From an uncultured Eubacteriales bacterium (lineage in GTDB: Bacteria > Bacillota > Clostridia > Christensenellales > Aristaeellaceae), in assembly GCA_902781945.1 (NCBI GenBank), contig CACZLE010000015.1, forward strand, positions 1 to 36,641: a stretch of DNA of 36,641 bases, read 5' to 3'. Each line of letters begins with the position of its first letter. The first letter of the stretch is position 1. Of this stretch, positions 25,124 through 34,600 are shown in pieces. The notes under the pieces were generated by a model. That model saw nothing but the letters and a program-made list of their open reading frames with translations. It did not search any database and was not told where the DNA came from. Made by a program: the position numbers and the translations under genes.

Positions 25124-25945
25124 TCAGCGGCGGCGGGGACCGCGGGTAAACTTCATGGCCTCCCGGGCCGCCATGCCCGCCGTGCCCCAGCCCAGGATGC
25201 CCAGGCCGTTTTTGCCCTGACGGCGGCGGCTGCGCATGATGATGAACAGCACCGCCAGCACCAGGATCAGCCGGGTGACGCTGAATCCGCTGCCGTTGTC
25301 GTATTCATAATCCTGGCTGTAATTATGGCCGGACAGGTCGTTGAGCTCGTCGTCGGAAAAGAAGCTGTTCCACAGATCGCCCGTCCAGGAGGTGAAGCTG
25401 CTCCAGCCACCGGAGGCGCTGCCCGTGGAGGAGGCGTTCTGAGCGGTGCCGAAAAGGCCGGAGGCGTTGAAGGTCTTGCCTGCCGAGCGGGCCGCCTGGG
25501 AAGCAGCTGCCAGCAGGAAAGCGCCCACTGCGCCGTCATAATCCCGCTCCTGGAGGAAGGGCTGGCGCAGCTTGGCGGAAAAGATGCTGTTGAGCTGCTC
25601 GTTGGAAATATACTTGGCCGCCGTTGAACCCAGGGTGACCGCGTAGCGCTCCTCGCCGATGACCAGCAGCAGCAGGGCGTTGTCGCTGCCCAAATTCCAG
25701 GCTTTAAACAGGCCGTCGCAGTATTCCTGGGCGTCCATGCCCCCCAGGAAATGCCGGGTGACCACGGTGAAGCGCACCTCGCTGCGGCTGTTGAGGGATT
25801 CGATATCCGAGGCCGTGGCGTCGCTGAGCACGGCGGCGTCGTCATTCACCGCGCCGCGCATCTCGGGATAGGTGACTGCCTGGGCGGAGGCCAGGCAGAA
25901 AACGAGCAGCAGCGCCAACAATAAGGCTGAAACGCGTTTGATCAT
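25124..25945 (-). CDS. TPM-domain secreted/membrane protein
   Basis: 273 residues with a Sec signal peptide (about 1-23, cleavage likely after AQA; the cysteine is not in a lipobox). The TPM domain (about 26-150) shows VNDDAAVLS, RFTVVTRHFLGG, LLLLVIGEERYAVTLGS and IFSAKLRQPFLQ. A serine/glycine/aromatic-rich linker follows, then one membrane helix (about 225-243) and a basic tail. TPM proteins are linked to envelope or photosystem repair in different organisms and often sit beside lemA, as here. AAGGAGG lies seven bases before the ATG. Confidence 0.85.
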   Translation of the reverse strand: MIKRVSALLLALLLVFCLASAQAVTYPEMRGAVNDDAAVLSDATASDIESLNSRSEVRFTVVTRHFLGGMDAQEYCDGLFKAWNLGSDNALLLLVIGEERYAVTLGSTAAKYISNEQLNSIFSAKLRQPFLQERDYDGAVGAFLLAAASQAARSAGKTFNASGLFGTAQNASSTGSASGGWSSFTSWTGDLWNSFFSDDELNDLSGHNYSQDYEYDNGSGFSVTRLILVLAVLFIIMRSRRRQGKNGLGILGWGTAGMAAREAMKFTRGPRRR

Positions 25946-25958
25946 CTGTCCGCCTCCT

Positions 25959-26549
25959 TTACTCCGCCGCGCCGACGGTCAGCGTGGGCGCGTAGTCGAT
26001 GCCGGTCAGCCGGGCCAGCAGGCCGCTGAAGCTGCGCAGGCCGTCGTTATAGCTCTGGGCCGCGGCGTTATAGGCGGTCATGGCCGCGTTATTGCTGCAT
26101 TGCTCCACCGCCTGAGGCAGCATGAGGGTGACGTACATGGTATCCCGGCTGTCGCTCTGTACGGCCTGATTGGCGGCAAGGGAGGCCAGCAGGCTCTGGG
26201 CGTCCGTCAGGAAGGTTTCCCCGGCGCTGACCCGGTCCGCCGTATCGGCGCTCTCCATGGTTTTCAGGTCATTGCGCACGGAGGCCACCTGAGCATCGGT
26301 GGCAGGCAGATAACGCCCGGCCACGGTGAGCAGGTTATAGGCCGTCTCCACCCGCTGCTGGATGTTGTCCTCCCAGGCGATATAGGCGGCGTCCACGCTG
26401 ACGCGGTTCTTTTTCCAGGCCTTGTTGGCCCCGATGCACAGGGCGCAGCAGATCATGACGATCATGATCGCCAGGGCGATGCGCGGGTCCAGGGACTTTT
26501 TTTCTTTTACGAAGGTTTTTTCTTCGTTTGCGGCGTTATTTTCAGACAT
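25959..26549 (-). CDS. LemA-like membrane-anchored protein
   Basis: 196 residues with a charged cytoplasmic start, one hydrophobic helix (about 23-41) and a helical outer domain. The segment AYIAWEDNIQQRVETAYNLL followed by LTVAGRYLP resembles the core of LemA proteins, but the rest is divergent, so the family call is tentative. AAGGAG lies eight bases before the ATG. It lies between telA and the TPM gene with gaps of 16 and 13 bases. LemA-TPM pairs are common in Firmicutes, which supports the call. Confidence 0.7.
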   Translation of the reverse strand: MSENNAANEEKTFVKEKKSLDPRIALAIMIVMICCALCIGANKAWKKNRVSVDAAYIAWEDNIQQRVETAYNLLTVAGRYLPATDAQVASVRNDLKTMESADTADRVSAGETFLTDAQSLLASLAANQAVQSDSRDTMYVTLMLPQAVEQCSNNAAMTAYNAAAQSYNDGLRSFSGLLARLTGIDYAPTLTVGAAE

Positions 26550-26565
26550 TTACCCCGCTCCTTCG

Positions 26566-27720
26566 TCAGCTTTCGAGCATCTTCCTTTTCAGCTCGCTCT
26601 CCATGGCGGCCAGCCGCTTTTCGGCTTCCTGGCGCTTGGCGCGGCCCTCGGCCTGGATGCGCTGCACCTCGGTGATGGTGTCGATCAGATCCTGGTTGGT
26701 CTTGGTGAGGGTCTCCATATCGATGATGCCGCGCTCGGCTTCCCGGGCGGTGGCCAGGGTGCCCTGCTTGAGGGTCTCGGCGTTCTTGCGCAGCAGCTCG
26801 TTGGTGGCGTCGGTGACGGCTTTCTGTGCTTTCATGGCTTGCTGGGAATGCTGCAGGCCGATGGCCAGCACCATTTGGTTCTTCCACAGGGGCAGGGTAT
26901 TGACCAGGGTGGACTGGATGCGCTCCACCAGCAGGGCGTTGTTGTTTTGCAGCATGCGGATCTGAGGGGCCATCTGCAGGGCCACCTGACGGGTGAGTTT
27001 GAGGTCGTGCAGCTTCTTTTCAAAGCGGTCGCACTGATCGGCCAGATCCTTGGCGTTCTGGGCGTCCATGGTGTCGCCGGTGGCCTCGGCCTTCTTGCGC
27101 AGCTCGGCCAGATCGGTGTTGCGGACCTCCTCCAGGCGCATTTCGCCCGCGGCGATATACATGGTCAGCTCCCGGAAATACTCCAGGTTCTTATCGTAGA
27201 GCTGGTTGAACATGGCCACGTCCTTGAGCAGCTGCACCTGGTGCTGCTCCAGATTGCCCGCGATGGTCTCCACGTTGGCGGACACCACGTCATAGCGGGC
27301 CTGCACGGCGGCCAACTGCTTTTTGGCGCTGAAGAACAGCTTGGCCAGGCCTTTGGGCTGCTCGGTGACGCCCTCAAAGCCCTTGAGCTCGGTGATCAGC
27401 TTGGTGAGGATATCCCCCACCTCGCCGGAATCGGTGTTCTTGACGGTGGCCAGGATGGTGTCGGAGAACTCGGACACCTTTTTCTGGGCGTCCGCGCCGT
27501 AGAGCATCACGTGATCGGGATTGGTCACGTCGATGGTGCCCGCGAAGCGCTCGATCTCCCGGCGCTCCTCCTCGGTGAAGGTGTCGTCCAGGGCGGCGGC
27601 CACCGCGGCGTCCGCCTCGGGCGCCTGGGGCGCTTCCAGCTGGGCCACGGCCTGCTCCAGGGCCACCTTGGCGTTGCTGTCGCTGTTCAGGGACAAAACC
27701 GGTACTTTGTTCTCACTCAT
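26566..27720 (-). CDS. telA: TelA-family toxic anion resistance protein
   Basis: Cytoplasmic, almost wholly alpha-helical protein of 384 residues. The family blocks are seen in order: FSDTILATVKNTDSGEVGDIL, QLLKDVAMFNQLYDKNLEYF (tyrosine-rich helix near 170-190), LADQCDRFEKKLHDLKL, LVNTLPLWKNQMVLAI and a coiled-coil C terminus ending in a charged run. TelA proteins are tied to tellurite, lantibiotic and envelope-stress resistance. The gene overlaps xpaC by eight bases; GGGGGAGG lies nine bases before the ATG. XpaC-TelA is a standard pair. Confidence 0.93.
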   Translation of the reverse strand: MSENKVPVLSLNSDSNAKVALEQAVAQLEAPQAPEADAAVAAALDDTFTEEERREIERFAGTIDVTNPDHVMLYGADAQKKVSEFSDTILATVKNTDSGEVGDILTKLITELKGFEGVTEQPKGLAKLFFSAKKQLAAVQARYDVVSANVETIAGNLEQHQVQLLKDVAMFNQLYDKNLEYFRELTMYIAAGEMRLEEVRNTDLAELRKKAEATGDTMDAQNAKDLADQCDRFEKKLHDLKLTRQVALQMAPQIRMLQNNNALLVERIQSTLVNTLPLWKNQMVLAIGLQHSQQAMKAQKAVTDATNELLRKNAETLKQGTLATAREAERGIIDMETLTKTNQDLIDTITEVQRIQAEGRAKRQEAEKRLAAMESELKRKMLES

Positions 27721-28504
27721 CTTTCTTTTCCTCCCCCGTGGAAGTTCTTACCCGCAGGCCGCTGTCAATCAGGCCGTCCTGCTTGAGCATGGTTTCCATG
27801 ACGTCGATATCCGTGGTTATATCCAAAGCGTCGTTCTCATAGAGCTTTGCCAGCTGCTTGGAAAACGCTTCGATGACCAGATTGAGGGAATCCCGGATGC
27901 GGGCCCGGGCGTTGTCCGCGGCCTCGCCCCGCACGTTGCCCTCCTCCATGCGGCGGTAAGCCACCAGCATTTTGAGGGTGGTGGGCAGGTAATAATCCAT
28001 GAACCGGCGGATCTGAACGGCCTTCTTGGGCTGCTCGATGACAGCCTTGAAGATCTGATTGGCAATGCTCTCGATGGTGTCGATCTGAGCGCTGATCTCG
28101 GGATCGGGCAGGCGGTCATTCTCCGCCCGCACCTGCTGGAGCATCTGCTGGCCCTTGAGGATCAGGCTGTCCACAGCGGCGTCGCCTGTGGTGGCCTTGG
28201 CGCGCTCCGCCTCCCGGCGGGCAGCCTCCTCCTTGGCCTTGCGCTCCCGTTCTTCCTTCTCCCGCTGGACGCGCTCGCGCTCCTCCTCCGCCTTTTCGTA
28301 GGCCTCGTCCTCTTTTTCGTGGGCCTTCTGGCTGGCGGCGCGCCAGGCCTTGCCCACGATGCCGATCACGGCGGCCAGCACAACATAATCAAACACCCGA
28401 AACAGCGGGAAGAAGCCGCTGTACAGCAGGCTGACGATGCCCATGGCGATAAACGCCCCGGACAGGCCCCTTTTGCGGCGGCGATAGGACTTTTTCTGCG
28501 GCAT
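27713..28504 (-). CDS. xpaC: XpaC-family protein (5-bromo-4-chloroindolyl phosphate hydrolysis)
   Basis: 263 residues from the ATG at 28504, chosen because GGAGGAG lies six bases upstream; a longer frame to 28657 would cross the promoter. A basic N terminus (KKSYRRRKRG) precedes two hydrophobic helices (about 14-60), a long charged coiled-coil (about 60-115, EKAEEERERVQREKEERE type) and a helical domain (about 125-250) with PDPEISAQIDTIESIANQIF. The family name comes from an old phenotype; the real role with TelA is membrane or stress related and not well defined. First gene of a six-gene minus-strand operon. Confidence 0.9.
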   Translation of the reverse strand: MPQKKSYRRRKRGLSGAFIAMGIVSLLYSGFFPLFRVFDYVVLAAVIGIVGKAWRAASQKAHEKEDEAYEKAEEERERVQREKEERERKAKEEAARREAERAKATTGDAAVDSLILKGQQMLQQVRAENDRLPDPEISAQIDTIESIANQIFKAVIEQPKKAVQIRRFMDYYLPTTLKMLVAYRRMEEGNVRGEAADNARARIRDSLNLVIEAFSKQLAKLYENDALDITTDIDVMETMLKQDGLIDSGLRVRTSTGEEKKDE

Positions 28505-28628
28505 TGGCTTCTCCTCCAATTTACGTGATGCCACAATTTTAAAGATGCTTCGCCCTTTCTTCAAGGAAAAAGCGTCCAAACATACATACAGGCGTCCGAA
28601 ACAATCATTTTGACGTTCGACAGTTGGA

Positions 28629-28657
28629 ATTATATCACAGCTGCCCATGCATATCAA
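28629..28657 (-). promoter_or_regulatory. Sigma-A promoter of the xpaC-telA-lemA-TPM-MBL-rlmD operon
   Basis: On the minus strand TTGATA (28652-28657), 17-base spacer, TATAAT (28629-28634), with TG one base before the -10. It begins about 20 bases after the trkH stop and leaves a leader of roughly 115 bases before xpaC, long enough for regulation although no known riboswitch is recognised. Confidence 0.85.
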
Positions 28658-28676
28658 ATGAATTTTGTATTAGAAA

Positions 28677-30122
28677 TCAGCCCTTGCGCCAGATGGCCGG
28701 ATGGAAGAGCACCAGGATGGGGAACATTTCCAGGCGGCCCGCCAGCATGAGGAGGGAGAGCACGATCTTGGCGAAGGAGCCGTAGCCCGCAAAGTCGCTG
28801 GCAATGGCCCCGAAGCCCGGGCCCACGTTGCTGACGCAGGTGAGGGCCGCGGAGAAATTGGCCTGCATGTCGAAGCGGTTCTCCAGGGAGATCAGCAGCA
28901 TGCCCAGCAGGATCAGGGCCAGATAGACGAAGAAAAACACGGCGATCTGGGAAAGCTGGGCTTCCTCCACGCCCTTGCCCTCAAAGCGGATCACCTGCAC
29001 CTTGCGGGGCTGGAAGGTGCGGCGCACCTCGCGCACGCCGATCTTGCACAGCAGCGCCACGCGGATGGTCTTCATGCCGCCCGCGGTGGAGCCCGCGCAG
29101 GAGCCCAGGAACATGAGGATCAGCACCAGGGCCTTGGCGGCCTGGGGCCAGGTATTGAAATCCACCAGACCGAAGCCCGTGGTGGACACCAGGCTGGCCA
29201 CCTCGAAGGTGGAATAACGCAGGCCCTTGGCCACCGAGCCGTACATGGGGGAAATAAAGATGGTGATAAAGACGACGGAGAACAGATAGATGCCCAGATA
29301 CCAGCGCAGCTCCTCGCTCTTGGTGATGGCCTTCCAGTCGCCGATCAGGGCGTGATAATACAGGGCGAAATTGACGCCGTAGAGCACCATGAACACGGTG
29401 ATGATGATCTCGATGGCCAGGCTGTTGAAGGCCCCGATGCTGGCCCCGTACGTGCTGAAACCGCCGGTGCCCGCGGTGCTGAGGGCGTGAATGGCGGCGT
29501 CGTATACGCTCATGCCCGCGATGATCAGGGCAATGAACTCGATGACCGTCAATACCGCGTAGATCAGATAGAGGATCTTGGCGGAATCGCCCATCTTGGG
29601 CACAATCTTGCTCATGCTGGGACCGGGGCTTTCCGCCCGCACCAGGTGGGACGTGCGGCCCGTCATTTGGGGCAGCAGGGCCAGCGTCAGCACCAGCACG
29701 CCCATGCCGCCGATCCAGTGGGTGAAGGCGCGCCAGAACATGACGCCGTGGGGGCGGTTGACAAAGTCCGTCACCACGGTAGCGCCGGTGGTGGTGAAGC
29801 CGGACACCGCCTCAAAGAGGGCGTCGATGTAATTGGGGATCATCCCGCTGAACACAAAGGGCAGCGCGCCGAACAGGCTGAGCTGCAGCCAGGCCAGGGC
29901 CACGATGACGAAGCCTTCCTTGGCCCGCATGTTGTTTTCGCTGGGCTTGGCCAGCAGCCACATGGGCAGGCCCGCCGCGATCAAAGGCAGCATGCTGTAC
30001 AGCATGGCTTTCGCGTCCCTCGGGTCCTTGTGGATCAGGCCGATCCCCAGGGAGGGCAGCATGGCCAGGGCCTCAATGAGCATAAGGACGCCCAGGACCT
30101 TGATCACCAATCGTTTGTTCAT
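28677..30122 (-). CDS. trkH: Trk/Ktr potassium uptake channel subunit
   Basis: Membrane subunit of a Trk-type potassium importer, 481 residues with about ten to twelve hydrophobic helices. The four pore-loop filters are visible in order: SGFTTTGAT, STAGTGGFS, STTGFG and SNVGPGFG. The GSCAGSTAGGMKTIR block before the third helix-pore-helix end is typical of TrkH. Its ATG overlaps the trkA stop by four bases (ATGA), so the channel is made together with its regulator. No terminator is evident after it; the xpaC promoter follows almost at once. Confidence 0.95.
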   Translation of the reverse strand: MNKRLVIKVLGVLMLIEALAMLPSLGIGLIHKDPRDAKAMLYSMLPLIAAGLPMWLLAKPSENNMRAKEGFVIVALAWLQLSLFGALPFVFSGMIPNYIDALFEAVSGFTTTGATVVTDFVNRPHGVMFWRAFTHWIGGMGVLVLTLALLPQMTGRTSHLVRAESPGPSMSKIVPKMGDSAKILYLIYAVLTVIEFIALIIAGMSVYDAAIHALSTAGTGGFSTYGASIGAFNSLAIEIIITVFMVLYGVNFALYYHALIGDWKAITKSEELRWYLGIYLFSVVFITIFISPMYGSVAKGLRYSTFEVASLVSTTGFGLVDFNTWPQAAKALVLILMFLGSCAGSTAGGMKTIRVALLCKIGVREVRRTFQPRKVQVIRFEGKGVEEAQLSQIAVFFFVYLALILLGMLLISLENRFDMQANFSAALTCVSNVGPGFGAIASDFAGYGSFAKIVLSLLMLAGRLEMFPILVLFHPAIWRKG

Positions 30123-31486
30123 TTGCGGATAACCTCGTTCAAATCGCTGATGCCGCTTTCGCAGGAAATAATGATCACGGTGTCCCCCGCCTCGATGTGA
30201 TCGCCGCCGAAAGGCACGATCACCTGGCGCTGGCGCACGATGACGGCCACCAGGGTATTCTTGCGGCGGTTAAGGTCCTTGAGCGGGATGCCGATATAGG
30301 GATCACCCGCCTTGGCGGTGAACTCCAGGGCCTCGGCCTTGCCGCCCACCAGGCGGTGCAGCTTTTCCACCATGGTGCCCTCGCCGCTGTTGGCGCGGGC
30401 GCGGACATAGCGCAGGATGTTGGCGCAGGTGACGGAGCGCGGGCTGACCACGCTGTCCAGGCCCAGGGAGCCGATAAGATCGGCATAGGCCACGCGGTTG
30501 TTTTTGACGATGACCTTGGGCACGCCCTGCTTGACGGCGAACAGGCCCGTCATCAGGTTCTCCTCGTCCCGGTTGCTTAATGTGACGAAGGCGTCCATCT
30601 GCCGCAGGCCTTCCTGCTCAAGCAGCTCCTGATCGGTGCCGTCGCCGTAGATCACATTGACCTCGGGCAGGGCTTCGCTGAGCTGCTCGGCCTTCTTTTG
30701 ATCGATCTCGATCATGGATACCCGGGTGCCGGTGGGCACCAGGATGCGGGCCAGATAATAGCTGATGCGCCCGCCGCCCAGCAGCATCACGTCCTTGATC
30801 TTCACGGACGATTTGCCCAGATAGCGGAAATAATTGGTGATGGTGATGGAATCCCCCGCCACGTGCACCAGATCGCCGGGGCGGATGCTGAAATCGCCCA
30901 CGGGGATCATGACCTGGCCCTCGCGCTCCACCAGGGCGTACAGCACCTGCGGGATGCCCTTGAGCTCCCGGGAAATATCCTTCATGGGCAGGCCGATGAA
31001 GGGATCGCCCTCCTGGGCGCGGAAGCCGACCATTTCCACCCGGCCTCGGGCGAAGGATTCCACGTTGGCCGCAAAGGGGAAGCGCAGCAGGTGGCCGATC
31101 TCCACCGCCGTGGCCCGCTCGGGATTGATGGCCATATCGATATCCAGCTCGTGGCGCAGCATGCTCAGGCTCTCGTTATATTCCGGGTCGCGGATGCGGG
31201 CGATGGAATACTTGGCCCCCATGCGCTTGCCGATGAGGCAGCACAGCATGTTGGTCTCGTCGCTGGCGGTGGCGGCAATGATGATATCGGCCTTCTTGGC
31301 GCCCGCGTCCATCAGCGTCTGGGCATTGGCCCCGTTGCCGCGGATGCACATGACGTCCAGGGTATCCTGGGTGCGCTCCAGCACTTCGTCGTTGCTGTCG
31401 ATGATCACCACGTCGTGCCCTTCCTGGGCCAGATGCTCCACCAGGGTGTGGCCGACCTTGCCGTCGCCGATCACAAGAATTCTCAT
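30119..31486 (-). CDS. trkA: Trk potassium transporter NAD-binding regulatory subunit
   Basis: Peripheral cytoplasmic gating subunit of TrkH. The 455 residues hold two tandem RCK units: Rossmann GDGKVGHTL (about 7-15) with the acidic IIDSND, first TrkA-C domain near 140-215, second Rossmann LLGGGRISYYLA (near 225-236), second TrkA-C near 370-450. The ATG at 31486 is fixed by the conserved MRILVIGDG start and by an in-frame TAA just upstream. The nearest ribosome site, GGAGG, is 25 bases away, with a GAAA-loop hairpin in between (separate entry). Promoter at 31546-31573. Confidence 0.95.
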   Translation of the reverse strand: MRILVIGDGKVGHTLVEHLAQEGHDVVIIDSNDEVLERTQDTLDVMCIRGNGANAQTLMDAGAKKADIIIAATASDETNMLCCLIGKRMGAKYSIARIRDPEYNESLSMLRHELDIDMAINPERATAVEIGHLLRFPFAANVESFARGRVEMVGFRAQEGDPFIGLPMKDISRELKGIPQVLYALVEREGQVMIPVGDFSIRPGDLVHVAGDSITITNYFRYLGKSSVKIKDVMLLGGGRISYYLARILVPTGTRVSMIEIDQKKAEQLSEALPEVNVIYGDGTDQELLEQEGLRQMDAFVTLSNRDEENLMTGLFAVKQGVPKVIVKNNRVAYADLIGSLGLDSVVSPRSVTCANILRYVRARANSGEGTMVEKLHRLVGGKAEALEFTAKAGDPYIGIPLKDLNRRKNTLVAVIVRQRQVIVPFGGDHIEAGDTVIIISCESGISDLNEVIRK

Positions 31487-31516
31487 AGCTTAAGCGCGCC
31501 TTTCGGCGCATCCTCC
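31484..31516 (-). promoter_or_regulatory. trkA translation start with hairpin between ribosome site and ATG
   Basis: On the minus strand GGAGG (31512-31516) is followed by two bases, then GCGCC-GAAA-GGCGC (31496-31509, 5-bp stem with GNRA-type loop), nine bases and the ATG (31484-31486). The linear spacing of 25 is too long, but folding the hairpin shortens it to about 11. Confidence 0.6.
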
Positions 31517-31545
31517 ACAAAGAATCGCATACAGATACAAAATAT

Positions 31546-31573
31546 ATTATAACACAATATGGCCCCTTGGCAA
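31546..31573 (-). promoter_or_regulatory. Sigma-A promoter of trkA-trkH
   Basis: On the minus strand TTGCCA (31568-31573), 16-base spacer, TATAAT (31546-31551), with TG one base before the -10. Confidence 0.75.
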
Positions 31574-31622
31574 ATGCTTATTTTCAGGTTTTTTCCACCG
31601 GATGATACGTTTTTATGGAAAC

Positions 31623-31651
31623 TTGCTTCTTTTTTTGCGCCGTGTTACAAT
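31623..31651 (+). promoter_or_regulatory. Sigma-A promoter of addB
   Basis: TTGCTT (31623-31628), 17-base spacer, TACAAT (31646-31651), with TG one base before the -10. Transcription would begin only about 15 bases before the TTG start codon. Confidence 0.7.
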
Positions 31652-31673
31652 AAACGCAAAGGAGGAATGCCTT

Positions 31674-34600
31674 TTGCTGACGATCCATGGGGGCAGAGTG
31701 CGCAGGCTGTGGCCGGAACTGCTGAAAGCCGTCGCGGCGGCCAGACAGCAGGATATCCGGTGTCTCTTGCTGGTGCCCGAGCAATATACATTGCAGGCGG
31801 AGCGGGACCTGATTTCCGGTCTTCATCTGCCCGGCTTTTTTGACATTGAAGTGCTGTCCCTTTCCCGGTTCGTGCAGCGGCAGTTTCAGCAATACAGCGG
31901 AGGCCGGGCGCGCATCGATGCCAACGGCAAAAACATCGCCATGGCCCGGGCCCTGCTGGACACGGGCAAAAAGCTGAAATACTATGCCCGGGCCGCCCAG
32001 CGCCGGGGCTTCGTGGGCCAGAGCGGCGAATGGATCGCTGACATGAAGCGGGCGGAGATCAGCCCCGATCAATTGACGGAATACGCCGCCGGGCTGCCGG
32101 AAGGAGCGTATCAGGACAAAGTCAGCGACCTGGCCGCGCTGTATACCGCCTACGACGCCATTCTGGCGGGAAAATATGTGGACGGCGAGGACGTGCTGGC
32201 GCGGGCCATGGAGGCCATCCCCCAGTCCGGCGCGGTGAAGGACAGCGACGTGTTCGTCTATGGCTTCGACATGATCACGGACGATTTTTCACGCCTGCTG
32301 TGCACCGTCACCCGCTGCTGCCGGGAATGTCACGTATATCTGGTGATGGACCGGGAGGAAGCGCCCGACGGCGACTGCTTCAAGCCCGTGCGGGACAGCG
32401 CCGAGCGGCTCCGCGCCCATCTGCGCCAGGCCGGGCTGCGCCGGGAATGGCTGTGGAGCGCTCCGACGCCCCTGAACGCGCCGGAGGAGATCCGGTATCT
32501 GGAAGAAAAGCTGCTGGTGCCCGGGCCCGCGCCCTATGACAAAAGCCCCGCCGCCATCACGCTCTATGAGGCGGCGTCCCCCTACGCGGAGGCCCAGGAG
32601 ATCGCCCAGCAGATCACTTTGCTGCTGCGCCGGGGCGTGGGGGCCGGGGATATCTTTGTGCTCTGCGGCAGCCTGGACGCCTACGGCGCGGTGCTGGAGG
32701 CCGTGCTGGGCAGTTATGGCATCCCCTTCTATCTGGCCCTCAAGGAGCCGCTGCAATACCATGGGCTGTCCCAGCTGCTATTGACGGCCTTGCGCTGCGT
32801 GTCCGGCGGATACCGGCGGGAGGATGTGCTTGCCCTGCTCAAATCGGGCTACGCTCCCCTGAGCGAAGAGGAATGCTGGCTGCTGGAAAACTACGCGGCC
32901 CGCTACGGCATCAACGGCGCCCGGTGGCACGCGCCCTTTACCCGGGGCGAAGAAGAGGAGCGCCGCGTGCCGGAGAAGGCCCGGGTGAAGCTGATCCCGC
33001 TGCTGAAAAAACTGCAGGACGATCTGCGGGAAGCACATACCGGGGCCGAATCCCTGCAGGCGCCCATGGATTTCCTGATATCCTGCGGGGCCTACGCCCG
33101 GCTGCTGGAGCAGGAAAACGGGCTGATGGAAGCCCGCATGGACGCCGCGGCCCTGCGGGCGCGGCAGGTGTGGTCCCGGCTGCTGGCGCTGTTTGATCAG
33201 CTGCACGAGATCGCGGGCGCATCCCGCATTCCCGCCAAAGCCATGGTCAATCTGCTGGAAGCGGGTCTGTTGGAAAACGAAATCTCCGCCCTGCCGCCCA
33301 CGGACGGCTGCGTCAGCGTGGGCCTGATCGGCAATCTGATCCCGGTGGAGCCCCGGGTGGTGTTCGTATGCGGGCTGGACAGCAGCATCAACGAGGGCCA
33401 TGAAAACGGTCTGCTCTCCCCCGAGGAAAAGGACAGCATCTGCGCCGATCTGCACGCCTATCTGGGCATGGGGACGGACGAACGGGATCTGATGGCGGAA
33501 TTGGACGTATGGAAGGCCCTGTGCTCTCCCACCGAAGAACTGCATCTGAGCTATGCCCAGGCCTCTCAGGGCGGCGCGGCCCAGCGGCCCGCGGCGGTGG
33601 TCAGCGCCATCCGGCGGCTGTTCCCCCAGATGATGGTCTACGGCAGCGTTACCGACGCGGAAGGCGGCCTCTATCCCCTGGCCCCCCTGCCCGCCCTGGA
33701 TGAAATCGGCCTGCGCATCCGCGGCGGCAATCTGACCGGCGAATGGCTCAAGGCCTGGCGCTGGCTGATGCAAAGCCCGGCCTACCGGCCCATGGCGCTG
33801 GAATTGATCCGCAGCATGCAGGACACCGCCCCGGAGGAGCATTTGCCCGCGGCCCTGGCAAAGGAGCTGTTCACCGAGCGCATCGTCAGCGTCAGCCGCC
33901 TGGAGAGCTACGCCGCCTGCCCGTACAGCCATTTTGTGGAATACGGCCTCAGGCCCCAGGAGCAAAAGGAATGGGGCATCGACTCCCGGGATCGGGGCAA
34001 TTTCTTCCATGCGGCCATGGAGGGCTTCACCCGGACGCTGCCCGAAAATCCCCAGTGGCCCCATATCACCCGCAAGGAGTGCGACAGCATGATGGAGGCG
34101 GCCCTGCGGCCCCTGACGGCGCTGTGGGACGACAGCGCCATGACGGATACCGCCCGGGCCCGGGCGGAGGCCCGGCGCTATACCAACATCTGCAAGCGGG
34201 TGGCCTGGACCTTCACCAAGGGAGCCACCCAAAGCCAGTTCCGACCCACGGAAATCGAGGTGGCCTTCGGCTATCCCGGCGGCCCGCCGCCATTGACCCT
34301 GCGCTTGCAGGACGGCAGCCGGGTGCTGGTGCGGGGGCGCATCGACCGCATTGATCGCTTCGACAGCGGCGAAAGCGTGTACCTGCGGGTGGTGGACTAC
34401 AAATCCGGCGAACAAAAGCTGGACCCTGCCAAGATCTATGTGGGCATGCAGCTGCAATTGCTGCTCTACCTGGAAGCCGCCCTGCAAAGCGACAAAGGGG
34501 CGCTGCCCGCGGGGGCCTTTTATCAATGGATGGGCGATCCCCTGGTGGATCAAAGCAAAAAGGCCGCCATTGAAACCGAATTGGCCCGGCGGCTGTGTCT

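Noticed and set aside
7079..28615. Shared 13-mer ATCATTTTGACGT near 7079 and 28603
   Set aside because: Several 13-base matches are expected by chance in a window this long, and the contexts differ.
28505..28621. Possible riboswitch in the xpaC leader
   Set aside because: No recognised aptamer core, and no terminator or clear ribosome-site-sequestering alternative fold could be seen by eye.
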